The notes: generated by a model not told the origin, from the letters alone. 64,000 nt of DNA from an uncultured Bacilli bacterium (GCA_934149105.1 CAKPDP010000007.1:1-64000), one strand, 5' to 3'; positions 26,010-35,931 are shown, counted from the stretch's first letter. Made by a program: numbers and translations.

Positions 26010-26942
26010 CTAATTCTTATTATCTAACTTATTAGCAATCTCCCTAATCTTTCTAAATCTATGATTAAGACCTGATTTAGTAATATTACTCCCTAGTTCC
26101 TCACTCATAATATCTGCAAGTTCACTAAGAGAATACTCTGGATACTTAACCCTATACTCAATAACTTCCTTTAATTTATTATCCAAACTATCTATAACCT
26201 CATATTTCTTAAGAATATCTATATCTTTAATCTGTCTACTAGCCGTAAAAAAGATCTTATCTATATTAGCTTGCTCACAATTATTAAGCCTATTAGTCAT
26301 ATTCTTATGATCTCTATATATCCTTATATCCTCATAATACATAACCCCATTATAAGCCTGGATAATTCTCAAAAAATCCGAAATCTTCTCTGCCTCTTTA
26401 ATATATATCATATAATTCTTTTCTCTTCTAATAATCTTACTATTAAGCATATATTTATTTAACATTTCTCTAATAAACTTAGCATAATCTAAATTATCTA
26501 CTAAAAATTCCAAATGATATCTTGACGTTTTTGGATCATTAACACTTCCACAAGATATAAATAATCCTCTTAAATAAGCCCTAACACTATCTTCATCTGC
26601 TATAATATATTCCTTAGGTATATTTAAGTATTCTAAATTACTATCAAAAATAGATAAATCTTGTAGTATCTCTTCTCTTTTACTCTTAATCGTAACAATA
26701 TAATCCAAATTCTTACTAAAATTATATCTCTTTCTGACCGTAACTACTGGCACAATATCATAAACATTCTTAAATAATTTAAATATTCTCCTAGCAACCG
26801 CATTATTTTCAATACTAATCTTTATACTATCATTCATAATAACAGCACTATTTCTAACTATTGCCGAAAGTTCACTAATAAGCTCCGTCTTATTGCTGTC
26901 AAGCCTTGTAACTTCATTTTTTATATCCATAGAAAAACTCAT
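26010..26942 (-). CDS. whiA: WhiA family DNA-binding regulator
   Basis: The 310 residues match WhiA: an N-terminal half related to LAGLIDADG homing nucleases without the catalytic residues (AYLRGLFISCGSVNDP), and a C-terminal helix-turn-helix (YSLSELADIMSEELGSNITKSGLNHRFRKI). In Bacilli it affects cell division and chromosome segregation; in actinomycetes it controls sporulation genes. GGTGATATT stands before the ATG. The usual yvcJ/yvcK partners are not in the window; here it follows an unknown coiled-coil operon. Confidence 0.95.
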   Translation of the reverse strand: MSFSMDIKNEVTRLDSNKTELISELSAIVRNSAVIMNDSIKISIENNAVARRIFKLFKNVYDIVPVVTVRKRYNFSKNLDYIVTIKSKREEILQDLSIFDSNLEYLNIPKEYIIADEDSVRAYLRGLFISCGSVNDPKTSRYHLEFLVDNLDYAKFIREMLNKYMLNSKIIRREKNYMIYIKEAEKISDFLRIIQAYNGVMYYEDIRIYRDHKNMTNRLNNCEQANIDKIFFTASRQIKDIDILKKYEVIDSLDNKLKEVIEYRVKYPEYSLSELADIMSEELGSNITKSGLNHRFRKIREIANKLDNKN

Positions 26943-26993
26943 AATATCACCAAATTTCCCCTATATTATAACAAAAATAAAGAAAGTTTTCTA

Positions 26994-27245
26994 TTAAATA
27001 GATAAACTTTCTACAAATACCGGAAGAATTTTTTTCAGTTTTTCTTCTCCAACTATTTCCTCTAATAAGTACTTATTTTTATCTTCTACAACTTTAACAA
27101 TCTTATAATTATCTAAAATATCTGTCTCTGTTTTATTAAGTTCTGCTATATACAGAAAATCTTCTTCATCAACATTAACCTTCTCAACAATTAGATAACT
27201 TTCTCCATTTCCCAAAGTAATAATTTTATTTGTATTCAAATTCAT
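26994..27245 (-). CDS. DUF1292-like small protein
   Basis: An 83-residue acidic cytoplasmic protein. KIITLGNGESYLIVEKVNV then DFLYIAELN resembles the beta-strand pattern of DUF1292 proteins, whose function is unknown. The ATG overlaps the stop of the upstream coiled-coil gene (TAATG), so translation is coupled. It is the third gene of the coiled-coil operon; whiA follows 51 bases later. Confidence 0.55.
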   Translation of the reverse strand: MNLNTNKIITLGNGESYLIVEKVNVDEEDFLYIAELNKTETDILDNYKIVKVVEDKNKYLLEEIVGEEKLKKILPVFVESLSI

Positions 27246-28858
27246 TATTTATCACCCCAACTATTTATTTCAGGAAACTCAAAATCATCAGCATCATTCC
27301 CCCAGAAAGAAGAAACATTAGAATTAACTGTCACTGGTTCTTGACTATTATTTTCATTCTTTATACTACCATCTTTAGTAAGGGAACTAACAGTAGGTAA
27401 ATCATCAAATTTTGGTAAATTCAATTCTTCTTCCTCATAATTATCATTATTACTTACTGCTTCAGCCGGAATTTCTTCTTTTGTTTCTTCTGTATTATTA
27501 TTCTCAGTAGGATTTAACATCTTACCAACCCTTAACATAACACTCTTAGCTTTTTCCATAACTTTAATTATATCTATACTAACAGGTTCTCTAATAGATA
27601 CAACCTCATTATCAAGAACTTTTTCCTCATCATTTTCTTCTTCTGCCTCTATAGAATTGTCTAAAACTTCCTCTTTATCATTCTTAATTATATCATCTAT
27701 ATTATAAGTATCTTCTGGTTCCAACTCTAAAGAAGAAACATCACTATAATTATTAGAATAATCTTCCTCATCTTCATCTTTATCTATTAAACAAAATTCC
27801 TTAAGTAAAGTCAAAATCTCTGGTCTATTATTATCTTCCTTATAATTATCTAATTCTTCTTCACAAGCTTTTATTTTTTCTTTTAAAGACTCAATATTAT
27901 CAATATTATCTTTTTCTTTAACTATTTCATCATACTGTTGATCCAATAAATTATATAATTTAGAAAATCTATCATCCTCTACTATCTCCAAATTAGCTCT
28001 CAAACTTGTCCTATCACTAAGTATTTCTTTGATTTTACTACGTTTCTTAAAAATACTCTCAAAATCACTATTAATAACAAAAATAAATCTATATAAAGTC
28101 AAGAAATAATATTTCTCCATCTTTGAATAATAATCTAACCTAGCATTAGTAACATATGAATAATACTCTTTCTCTTCCTTACCTGCTATTCCAGCCTTCT
28201 TAAGAGATCTAAATGACTTATCAAAAATATTTAAAGTCTTCTTACTTTCTACGATTGAAGGATTAATACTCTCTAATTCTGCATCTATTTCTTGAATGTT
28301 TCTAAGTAATACACTCTTATCATTAACAAGTTTCTTAAATAAATCTGCCAAATCTTTTTCTAACTTAATATTATTTTCTTCACTATTATCTTTATCTTTA
28401 TAAGCCTGTTCTAAATCACTTTCATATTTTTCTTTACTCTGAGTAGTATTTTCAATTACCTTCATATTATCTAAATATCTATTAATATATTGTAATCTAT
28501 TTTTATACTCTATCACTCTATCTCCATCTTTAATCGGATCTAAATTAGCAAGAGAATGTCCTGTAACATTATAAAAATCTTCTTTTAAAGCATCACGTTG
28601 AGCAATTCTTCCTTCTATAAAAGCAATTAAATCTTCTAATCTAGCCTTTTCTTCTTCTAAAGACAAAGTATCATAATATTTACTATCTAATTCTTCTAAA
28701 TAAGCATCTTGATTCATTGTATCGATCTCTCTAGCTGAAGTTTCAAAATCAGAAACAGCCTCTGTATCTCCATCAGAGTTACCTAAGATCAAACTCATTC
28801 TCAATATTTTATACTTATCTTCTTTTATTTTTTTACTAGTATCAATAGAAGTATCCAT
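27245..28858 (-). CDS. Coiled-coil protein B, unknown function
   Basis: A 537-residue protein with no signal peptide or membrane helix. The helical coiled-coil part spans about 60-360, then a long acidic, disordered tail ending in two Trp-containing motifs (SSFWGND and INSWGDK). It is paralogous to the upstream gene: both have a segment RI....L, TG.[SA]L, D.DR..EYKN and LEK. I do not recognise the family. AAAGGGAGGTGATATT before ATG 28858 decides the start. It lies between coiled-coil protein A and the DUF1292-like gene, in one operon. Confidence 0.75.
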   Translation of the reverse strand: MDTSIDTSKKIKEDKYKILRMSLILGNSDGDTEAVSDFETSAREIDTMNQDAYLEELDSKYYDTLSLEEEKARLEDLIAFIEGRIAQRDALKEDFYNVTGHSLANLDPIKDGDRVIEYKNRLQYINRYLDNMKVIENTTQSKEKYESDLEQAYKDKDNSEENNIKLEKDLADLFKKLVNDKSVLLRNIQEIDAELESINPSIVESKKTLNIFDKSFRSLKKAGIAGKEEKEYYSYVTNARLDYYSKMEKYYFLTLYRFIFVINSDFESIFKKRSKIKEILSDRTSLRANLEIVEDDRFSKLYNLLDQQYDEIVKEKDNIDNIESLKEKIKACEEELDNYKEDNNRPEILTLLKEFCLIDKDEDEEDYSNNYSDVSSLELEPEDTYNIDDIIKNDKEEVLDNSIEAEEENDEEKVLDNEVVSIREPVSIDIIKVMEKAKSVMLRVGKMLNPTENNNTEETKEEIPAEAVSNNDNYEEEELNLPKFDDLPTVSSLTKDGSIKNENNSQEPVTVNSNVSSFWGNDADDFEFPEINSWGDK

Positions 28859-28878
28859 AATATCACCTCCCTTTACCA

Positions 28879-30405
28879 TTAAAACCAACTCTTTTCTTTA
28901 TCATTATTAATAGACGATGTAAGCTCTTGTCTTTCTTTACTACTAAAGAAAGTATCATCATTCATAACATCTGGTTTAGAAACTAAATTATCATTCTTAA
29001 TCTTTGGAATACCACCAGTTGTAACTGACACCTTAGGAACTTCTGGCATTTTATCCATTTTTTCAGGTTGTTTAGTTGGTACACTATTAATAGGCTTAGC
29101 TTCATTATCCCACTTAATATTAGAATTCTTTTGAACTCTACTAACTGGAACTTCTCTTTGTTTCATAGTATTCTCTAAAACATCACTCTTTTGTTTAGCC
29201 TTTAACAATTCCCTAGTTCTCTTCTCTATATCTTTATTTCTTTCTTCTTCAATCATCTTTTGTCTTCTATTACGTTCTTCTTGAATTTCCTTATCTCTAA
29301 GTAATTTCTTTTGACGCTCTGCATATTCTTTCTTCTGTTGCTCTAAATATAAAGCTTCTCTATATTTTTTCTCTTTCTCTAAGAATTCACCCAATACATT
29401 CTTAAATTCATCACTAGTATTTTCTTTCTCTATAGTTTCAATAATATCTACTTTTCTATCCTTCTCTTCACATAAAGCATTATAAGTATCTATATCTTGT
29501 TGTTCTAATCTTATTGTGTTGTATTGTTTTTTTAATTCACTTTCAATATCTTTATAAATATCACTACTAGAAATATTCTTTAAAATATCATTCATCTTTT
29601 CTCTTTTCTCTAAAAGAGCATTATAATCTGCAACTTCTAAATCATAAAGATCAACAAGCTCTAATATATACTTCTTTTCCTTATACTTTTCATATTCCAA
29701 AGTAATAGAAGATAACATATTATCGCATTCTTTTATAATATCCGTAGAATTACTAAGTTTAGCTGTTTTAGCATTCTCACGAGCTTTATTTAAACTATAA
29801 CCCAACTCTTCATAAGCAAGATTAATTTCTTTTCTTCTTTCTAATAATTCTTTACAATTATAATCTGCAAAAACTCTGCTTAAAAAAGATATCATTTTCT
29901 TTTCTAATTGTAAATTAGCTTTTTTATTGCTTTCCATTCTATCCATAGCGGAACTAATCTTAATTTCTAAATCTTTAACATCCGCAATCAAGTCAGATCT
30001 ATTTTTTAGATTTTCCCTATATTTATCAATAATCCTAATATTATTTTTATACTCCGCTAATCTATCTTCATCTTTTACTTTACAAGCAGTCAACGCATTT
30101 CCAGTTGATAATTTATGTCTTTTCAAAGATAAATTAATATAATCAATTCTAGAACTTATAATATCTACTAATCTTTGTAATTTTAATCTTTCATCTTTCA
30201 AAAAAGATGCCTTCTCACTAGATATTTTTTCAAGTTCTTTTTCATAAGATATATTAGTCAAATATAATATTTTATTTTCTAGTTTATCCATTTCTGAACA
30301 AACATCCATCTTATCATTATGATCATCTATAAAATTTAAAGCCTTTGAAAACATCTTATATTGTTTCAAAAGAGCTTGTGCTTCTTCTAAATTGCTTTCC
30401 ATCAT
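28879..30405 (-). CDS. Coiled-coil protein A, unknown function
   Basis: A protein of about 508 residues, coiled coil over residues 1-400 with a very charged stretch (KLLRDKEIQEERNRRQKMIEE near 365), then a Pro/Lys/Asn-rich disordered region ending in KSWF. Cytoplasmic. It shares the segment RLAEYKNNIRIIDKYRENLK with coiled-coil protein B. AGGTGG six bases before ATG 30405 sets the start. A perfect TTGACA-17-TATAAT promoter lies directly upstream with a 5' leader of only about 15 bases. No known family recognised; a structural or scaffolding role is only an inference. Confidence 0.75.
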   Translation of the reverse strand: MMESNLEEAQALLKQYKMFSKALNFIDDHNDKMDVCSEMDKLENKILYLTNISYEKELEKISSEKASFLKDERLKLQRLVDIISSRIDYINLSLKRHKLSTGNALTACKVKDEDRLAEYKNNIRIIDKYRENLKNRSDLIADVKDLEIKISSAMDRMESNKKANLQLEKKMISFLSRVFADYNCKELLERRKEINLAYEELGYSLNKARENAKTAKLSNSTDIIKECDNMLSSITLEYEKYKEKKYILELVDLYDLEVADYNALLEKREKMNDILKNISSSDIYKDIESELKKQYNTIRLEQQDIDTYNALCEEKDRKVDIIETIEKENTSDEFKNVLGEFLEKEKKYREALYLEQQKKEYAERQKKLLRDKEIQEERNRRQKMIEEERNKDIEKRTRELLKAKQKSDVLENTMKQREVPVSRVQKNSNIKWDNEAKPINSVPTKQPEKMDKMPEVPKVSVTTGGIPKIKNDNLVSKPDVMNDDTFFSSKERQELTSSINNDKEKSWF

Positions 30406-30426
30406 CGTCAACCACCTCATAGTTTA

Positions 30427-30455
30427 ATTATATTAATATTTAAGTTGTTTGTCAA
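30427..30455 (-). promoter_or_regulatory. Consensus sigma-A promoter of the coiled-coil operon
   Basis: TTGACA (30450-30455), 17 bases, TATAAT (30427-30432) on the minus strand: a perfect match to consensus. Confidence 0.9.
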
Positions 30456-30569
30456 TTCTTAAGTCTAAATCGCCCTAAACTTTTACAATATGCTCCCAAA
30501 AAAATAACCACCTAATTCCTTACAAATTACCTAAATTAATATTTTTTTTGATTTTTTAACGAAAAAGTG

Positions 30570-30598
30570 TTGTCAAGCCTTAAAAAATGTTATATAAT
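30570..30598 (+). promoter_or_regulatory. Promoter of tRNA array 1
   Basis: TTGTCA (30570-30575), 17 bases, TATAAT (30593-30598). Confidence 0.8.
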
Positions 30599-30638
30599 GA
30601 AAAAGCAACAGGGAAATACAACATTTATTAATTTAGAT

Positions 30639-30727
30639 GCCTGAGTGGCGGAATAGGTAGACGCACAGGACTTAAAATCCTGCGAGATTTAACCCTCGTG
30701 TCGGTTCAAGTCCGACCTTAGGCACCA
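30639..30727 (+). tRNA. tRNA-Leu (anticodon TAA)
   Basis: Cloverleaf with acceptor GCCTGAG/CTTAGGC, anticodon loop CTTAAAA, a long variable arm and encoded CCA. Confidence 0.97.
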
Positions 30728-30732
30728 TCTAT

Positions 30733-30825
30733 GGAGGAATACCCAAGTCTGGTTGAAGGGACCGGTCTTGAAAACCGGAAGGTCGGGAAACTGGCGCAGG
30801 GGTTCGAATCCCTTTTCCTCCGCCA
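30733..30825 (+). tRNA. tRNA-Ser (anticodon TGA)
   Basis: Acceptor GGAGGAA/TTCCTCC, anticodon loop CTTGAAA, long variable arm, encoded CCA. Confidence 0.97.
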
Positions 30826-30833
30826 CTATTTAT

Positions 30834-30910
<77 letters not shown>

Positions 30911-30912
30911 AT

Positions 30913-30989
30913 GGTTCGTTAGTCTAGAGGCCTATGACGACTGCCTGTCACGCAGTAGACCACGGGTTCGAATCCCGTACGAACCGCCA
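30913..30989 (+). tRNA. tRNA-Asp (anticodon GTC)
   Basis: Acceptor GGTTCGT/ACGAACC, anticodon loop CTGTCAC, encoded CCA. Confidence 0.97.
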
Positions 30990-30996
30990 TTTTTTT

Positions 30997-31072
<76 letters not shown>

Positions 31073-31085
31073 TGTATAACCAATC

Positions 31086-31112
31086 AAAAGCTAGTCAATT
31101 GACTAGCTTTTT
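31086..31112 (+). terminator. Terminator of tRNA array 1
   Basis: Stem AAAAGCTAGTC/GACTAGCTTTT with a 4-base loop AATT and T-run on the plus strand. Confidence 0.8.
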
Positions 31113-31360
31113 ACTTTATATAAATCTTTATCCTAAATAAACCAATAACTATCAAATAAACTGCCAAGATAAATCTAACACTTAAAGATTCATTCTATAT
31201 AGTAACAAAATCTAAAATACATCACTAACAAAAAAACTCTATCAATTAAGATAAAGTTCTCAAACATTTTCGACCGAGATCACTTATAACTCGCACCATC
31301 CATAAGCGTATATTCAATTATATTTTAATTATTTACCTAATTCATTCATTGTTTTAACAA

Positions 31361-31661
31361 TTAATCACTTATTCTTACATTGACTCCATCTATATTTTTA
31401 TATACTCGTTTTTCATTTTTAGAAACTTTCTTCTCTATTTCATCCGCCAGATCAAATCCCAACATTTCAGATAATCCCAATAAATAAATAGCAACATCAG
31501 CCAGTTCTTCATTTAAAATCATCTTTTTTCTTGTTCCAAGCATCATACGCTTCAGAAACCTCACCATATAGTAAACAAAATTCTTTATTTACATCCGTTG
31601 TATTAAATCCTTTGTTTAATTTATTTCGCCAAATATCTTTTTGAATCTTTTTTAATTCCAT
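31361..31661 (-). pseudogene. MazG-like nucleotide pyrophosphohydrolase, frameshifted
   Basis: AAGGAG precedes ATG 31661. The first frame gives MELKKIQKDIWRNKL and later LLYGEVSEAYDAWNKKKDD, then hits TGA. One base over, the frame continues as NEELADVAIYLLGLSEMLGFDL to TAA. Joined, they make a ~100-residue MazG/RS21-C6-type all-helical protein with the EVSEAYDAW and EELADV metal motifs. The break lies in GATTTTAAATGA, where one T fewer restores the frame. It could be an indel in a T run, a sequencing error or a true +1 shift. Such enzymes hydrolyse unwanted NTPs. Confidence 0.7.
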
Positions 31662-31723
31662 CTTTTTTCTCCTTAAAATCATTAATATTCTAATAAGTCA
31701 TATAGTTTTATCTACAATTCACT

Positions 31724-32170
31724 TTAAAACAAATCCCAATCATCTGTTATTTCATTATAAATCATTTCTGAACAATCATCATTTTGAAATGCTTTTAATA
31801 CAATATTAAAATTATTTGCCAATTCCATTTTAGGTAATTCCTCTTCAGATACCCAACAATTTTTACCTTCATCTGTTTCTGATATTAAATTTCCAGTAAA
31901 AGTTGTTGTTTTATAGAAAAAGACTATTGAACGTTCATTTTTTTCTTTATTATACCAATTTTTTATTCCACATAATTTTAAATTAGTTATATCTAGCCCT
32001 GTTTCCTCTTTTACCTCTCTAATAGTAGATTTTGTTATACTTTCACCATTATTAATTTTACCACCAGGAAATGCTATACCTTTCCAACTTTTTACCCTAT
32101 CTTGTACCAAAACTTTATTTGTATTTGTATCAATAATTTTGCACATATTCATTAATTTAACATTCTCCAT
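31724..32170 (-). CDS. Nudix hydrolase, MutT-like
   Basis: A 148-residue protein. The Nudix box is complete: GKINNGE, then REVKEETGL (GX5EX7REUXEEXGU). Such proteins cleave nucleoside diphosphates linked to another group, often oxidised dNTPs. The substrate cannot be told. AAGGAG stands before the ATG. Its neighbour on the same strand is the broken MazG-like gene, another nucleotide-cleaning enzyme. Confidence 0.88.
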   Translation of the reverse strand: MENVKLMNMCKIIDTNTNKVLVQDRVKSWKGIAFPGGKINNGESITKSTIREVKEETGLDITNLKLCGIKNWYNKEKNERSIVFFYKTTTFTGNLISETDEGKNCWVSEEELPKMELANNFNIVLKAFQNDDCSEMIYNEITDDWDLF

Positions 32171-32248
32171 ATTAATCTTTTCTCCTTACATACATTATAT
32201 CATGCCACATTTATAAATCTAATATCCTCATATTTTTTATTATTTTTC

Positions 32249-32293
32249 AAAAAAAAGACTGAATCTCCGATATAAAAGTCATCTCAGTCTTTA
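32249..32293 (-). terminator. Terminator of ppdK
   Basis: Nine-bp stem AAAGACTGA/TCAGTCTTT around an AT-rich loop, followed by T8 on the minus strand. Confidence 0.75.
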
Positions 32294-32333
32294 AAATTAT
32301 CCCCTAACATCAAGAATAAATAATTTTTTATAT

Positions 32334-34958
32334 CTATTTCTGCATTCCATTTTTGATTGCGGCTTGAGCTGCAGCCAACCTTGCTATTGGAACTCTATAA
32401 GGCGAACAAGATACATAAGTAAGTCCTACTTTTTCACAGAATTCAATAGAACTAGGATCTCCTCCATGTTCACCACAAATTCCTAAGATTATATCTTTAT
32501 TAACTTTCTTAGCGTCTGTAACTGAAATCTCAACTAATTTTCCAACTCCCTTTTGATCTATATGTGCAAAAGGATCAGCTTCTAATATCTTTTTATCATA
32601 ATAATCTTTTAAGAACTTTCCTGCATCATCTCTGGAATAGCCAAAAGTTAACTGAGTTAAATCATTAGTACCATAACTAAAGAAATCTGCCTTCGTAGCA
32701 ATCTCTCCTGATAAAACAGCTGCTCTAGGAACCTCTATCATTGTTCCTACCTTATAATTAATCTTCATATTATTTTCATTCATAACTTGTATAGCAGTCT
32801 TATCAACTATTTCTTTTACATATTCTAACTCTTTAATATCTCCAACAAGTGGAATCATAATCTCTGGATTAACCTTTATTCCCCTATTTTTTACATTAAC
32901 ACAAGCCTCCATAACAGCTCTTGTCTGCATCTCTGCTATTTCTGGATAAGTAATCGCTAATCTACAACCTCTATGTCCCATCATAGGATTAAATTCTTTT
33001 AATTCCTTAATTCTTTCTACCAAACTAGCATAACTAATTCCTAACACTTTAGACAAAGACTTAATATCCTTATCTTCCTTAGGCAAAAATTCATGTAATG
33101 GTGGATCCAAATATCTAACCGTAAATGGCTTACCATTCAAAACCTCTAACATTTCTTCAAAGTCTTTTCTCTGCATAGGTAATATTTTAGCTAAAGCTTT
33201 TCTTCTTTGATCTTCATTTGTTGCTACAATCATCTGTCTTACTGCTAAAATTCTACTACTTTCAAAAAACATATGTTCAGTTCTACACAAACCTATACCA
33301 CTAGCTCCAAACTTTATAGCCTGTAAAGTATCTCTTGGTGTATCAGCATTAGCCATAACACCTAATCTTTTTACTTTATCAGCCCAATTCATAAATTTCG
33401 AAAAATCTCCACTTATTTCTGGTTCTACCATTCCTATCTGGCCTTCATATATTAGTCCTGTCGAACCATCTAAAGAAATATAATCTCCTTCAGAATAAAC
33501 TGTACCATCTTCAACCGTCATAGTTTTATTTACTTCATCTATAATAACTTCTTCACAGCCAGATACACAACACTTCCCCATTCCTCTAGCTACAACCGCT
33601 GCATGCGAAGTCATGCCTCCTCTAACCGTAAGTATTCCATTAGCGTCATTCATTCCCTGAATATCCTCAGGAGATGTCTCTAATCTTACCAATATAGCTT
33701 CCTCGCCACTCTTTACTGCCTTAGCAACATCTATAGCATTAAAATATATTCTACCACTACTAGCTCCTGGACTAGCCGCAAGGCCATGACCTATAACTTT
33801 AGCTTTAGCTAATTCTTTCTTATCAAAAGTTCTATGTAACAATTGATCTATTGATTTAGCATCAACTCTCATAAGAGCTTCCTCTATAGTTAATAATCCT
33901 TCTTCTACCATATCAACCGCTACTTTAATATAAGCCGTACCTGTTCTCTTAGCATTTCTAGTCTGTAACATATAAAGTTTTCCATTTTCAATCGTAAATT
34001 CCATATCTTGCATATCTTTATAGTGAGCTTCTAGCTTTTTACAAATCCCTAAAAACTCTTTATATATCTCTGGCATTGCTTCTTTTAATTTATTAATATT
34101 CTCCGGAGTTCTAACACCCGCTACAACATCTTCACCTTGAGCATTCATCAAATACTCTCCATAAAGTTTATTTTCCCCCGTTGCAGGATTTCTCGTAAAT
34201 GCTACTCCTGTTCCACAGTTCTCTCCTCTATTTCCATATACCATTTCTTGAACATTAACAGCAGTACCTAATTTATCATCTATTTCATTCATTCTTCTAT
34301 ATATGATTGCCCGTTCATTATTCCAAGATCTAAATACTGCTGTTACAGCTTCAATCAATTGAACTTTAGGATCCTGAGGAAACTCTTCTCCCGATATATG
34401 CTTATATATCTTCTTAAAATTCTCCGCAACACTCTCCATATCGTCTGCATCTAATTCAATATCAAATTTATATCCTTTTCTCTTTTTATAAGCATCTAAT
34501 TCCCTTTCAAAAGATGATTTAGAATAACCCTTTACTACATCTGCAAACATCATTATAAGTCTTCTATAAGAATCATAAGCAAATCTCTTATTATCCTTAG
34601 CCATATTAAGAACAATTTCATCATTAAGTCCTAAATTAAGTACCGTATCCATCATTCCTGGCATACTAATAGGTGATCCACTCCTAACTGATACCAATAA
34701 AGGATTACTACTATCTCCTAAAACTTTTCCCGTATCTTTTTCTAATTTATCTAAATGTTCAAAAATTTCCGAAACAACTTCTTCTGATACTACTTCCTTA
34801 TCTACATAATACTTATTACAAGCTTCAGTTGTTATAATAAAACCATCAGGAACTGGAAGCCCAATCAACTTCATTTCTGCTAGATTAGCTCCCTTACCAC
34901 CTAATAAATTTCTCATATCTTTATTACCTTCACTAAAAGCATACACATATTTAGCCAT
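32334..34958 (-). CDS. ppdK: Pyruvate, phosphate dikinase
   Basis: The 874 residues are full length. The N-terminal ATP-grasp part starts KYVYAFSEGNKDMRNLLGGKGANLAEM. The central GGMTSHAAVVARGMGK holds the phosphohistidine. The C-terminal PEP/pyruvate barrel includes GTNDLTQLTFGYSRDD and the cysteine motif ICGEHGGDP. It interconverts pyruvate + ATP + Pi with PEP + AMP + PPi in the cytoplasm, serving PPi-linked glycolysis or gluconeogenesis in anaerobes. No ppdK regulatory protein (PDRP) is seen in the window. Monocistronic. Confidence 0.97.
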   Translation of the reverse strand: MAKYVYAFSEGNKDMRNLLGGKGANLAEMKLIGLPVPDGFIITTEACNKYYVDKEVVSEEVVSEIFEHLDKLEKDTGKVLGDSSNPLLVSVRSGSPISMPGMMDTVLNLGLNDEIVLNMAKDNKRFAYDSYRRLIMMFADVVKGYSKSSFERELDAYKKRKGYKFDIELDADDMESVAENFKKIYKHISGEEFPQDPKVQLIEAVTAVFRSWNNERAIIYRRMNEIDDKLGTAVNVQEMVYGNRGENCGTGVAFTRNPATGENKLYGEYLMNAQGEDVVAGVRTPENINKLKEAMPEIYKEFLGICKKLEAHYKDMQDMEFTIENGKLYMLQTRNAKRTGTAYIKVAVDMVEEGLLTIEEALMRVDAKSIDQLLHRTFDKKELAKAKVIGHGLAASPGASSGRIYFNAIDVAKAVKSGEEAILVRLETSPEDIQGMNDANGILTVRGGMTSHAAVVARGMGKCCVSGCEEVIIDEVNKTMTVEDGTVYSEGDYISLDGSTGLIYEGQIGMVEPEISGDFSKFMNWADKVKRLGVMANADTPRDTLQAIKFGASGIGLCRTEHMFFESSRILAVRQMIVATNEDQRRKALAKILPMQRKDFEEMLEVLNGKPFTVRYLDPPLHEFLPKEDKDIKSLSKVLGISYASLVERIKELKEFNPMMGHRGCRLAITYPEIAEMQTRAVMEACVNVKNRGIKVNPEIMIPLVGDIKELEYVKEIVDKTAIQVMNENNMKINYKVGTMIEVPRAAVLSGEIATKADFFSYGTNDLTQLTFGYSRDDAGKFLKDYYDKKILEADPFAHIDQKGVGKLVEISVTDAKKVNKDIILGICGEHGGDPSSIEFCEKVGLTYVSCSPYRVPIARLAAAQAAIKNGMQK

Positions 34959-35049
34959 CTTTTATTCCTCCCTTATTTTAAATAAGTATATCATAAATAA
35001 AAAGAAAATGAAACTCTTTCCATCTTCTAAAATCAGCTATATTTTCCAA

Positions 35050-35931
35050 TTACTCCTTAGCACGTGGATGTGCCATTTCATATACTTTTTTTATTTGTTC
35101 TTGCGAAACATGAGTATAAATACTAGTAGTATTTAAAGATTCATGCCCCAAAAGTTCCTTAACACTAATTAAATCAGCTCCACTATTAAGCATATCTGTA
35201 GCAAAAGTATGCCTCAACATATGTGGAGAAACATGAATATCCAAAGCCGCCTTCGTAATAATATTATCTAATATTTTTCTAATTGAACGCTCTGTTATTT
35301 TATTTCCATCTTTATTTAGAAATAAATATCCATTATCTTCCTTATTATTAAGTAATTTTATTCTTCCATCTTCTAAATATCTTTCTAATGCTTCTTCACA
35401 AAAACTTCCGTAAATAACTACTCTTTCTTTACTACCCTTACCCAATATCTTAATCGTTTTTTCTGAGTAATCAATATCCTTTAATTTTATATTAACAAGT
35501 TCACTAACTCTAACTCCTGTTGCATATAACATTTCTAAAATCAAAGAATTCCTCTGTTCTAATTTATTAGTTAAATCAAATACCCGAAACATTTTTTCTA
35601 AATCATTATCCTTAATATATTTAGGTAAACTATATGCTTTCTTAGGATTACTAATTTCTTTAAAACAATTAACTTTTATTATATCTTCATGAACTAAATA
35701 ATTGTAAAAACTTCTAATACTACTAAGATGCCTAGAAATACTATTTCTATTTAACTTACAATCATATAAATAAGATAAATAATCACTAACATTAAAATGA
35801 TCTATATCTAATATTTTCCCATCAACAAAATAATAAAAATCTTCAATATCTTTTCGATAATTACTAATAGTATATTCTGAATATTTCTTTATAACTCTTA
35901 AGTATTCCTCAAAATCATTTATATACTTCAT
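35050..35931 (-). CDS. Tyrosine recombinase XerC/XerD
   Basis: A 293-residue protein with an N-terminal SAM-like core-binding domain (1-95) and C-terminal catalytic domain. Catalytic residues are Arg141 (ATGVRVSEL), Lys165, His237 and Arg240 (HMLRHTFATDM), His263 (LGHES) and Tyr272 (SIYTH). Length and motifs fit chromosome-dimer resolution rather than a phage integrase, and no integrated element is around it. AAAAGGAT precedes the ATG. Its start overlaps the upstream gene by 17 bases. XerC versus XerD cannot be decided. Confidence 0.88.
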   Translation of the reverse strand: MKYINDFEEYLRVIKKYSEYTISNYRKDIEDFYYFVDGKILDIDHFNVSDYLSYLYDCKLNRNSISRHLSSIRSFYNYLVHEDIIKVNCFKEISNPKKAYSLPKYIKDNDLEKMFRVFDLTNKLEQRNSLILEMLYATGVRVSELVNIKLKDIDYSEKTIKILGKGSKERVVIYGSFCEEALERYLEDGRIKLLNNKEDNGYLFLNKDGNKITERSIRKILDNIITKAALDIHVSPHMLRHTFATDMLNSGADLISVKELLGHESLNTTSIYTHVSQEQIKKVYEMAHPRAKE

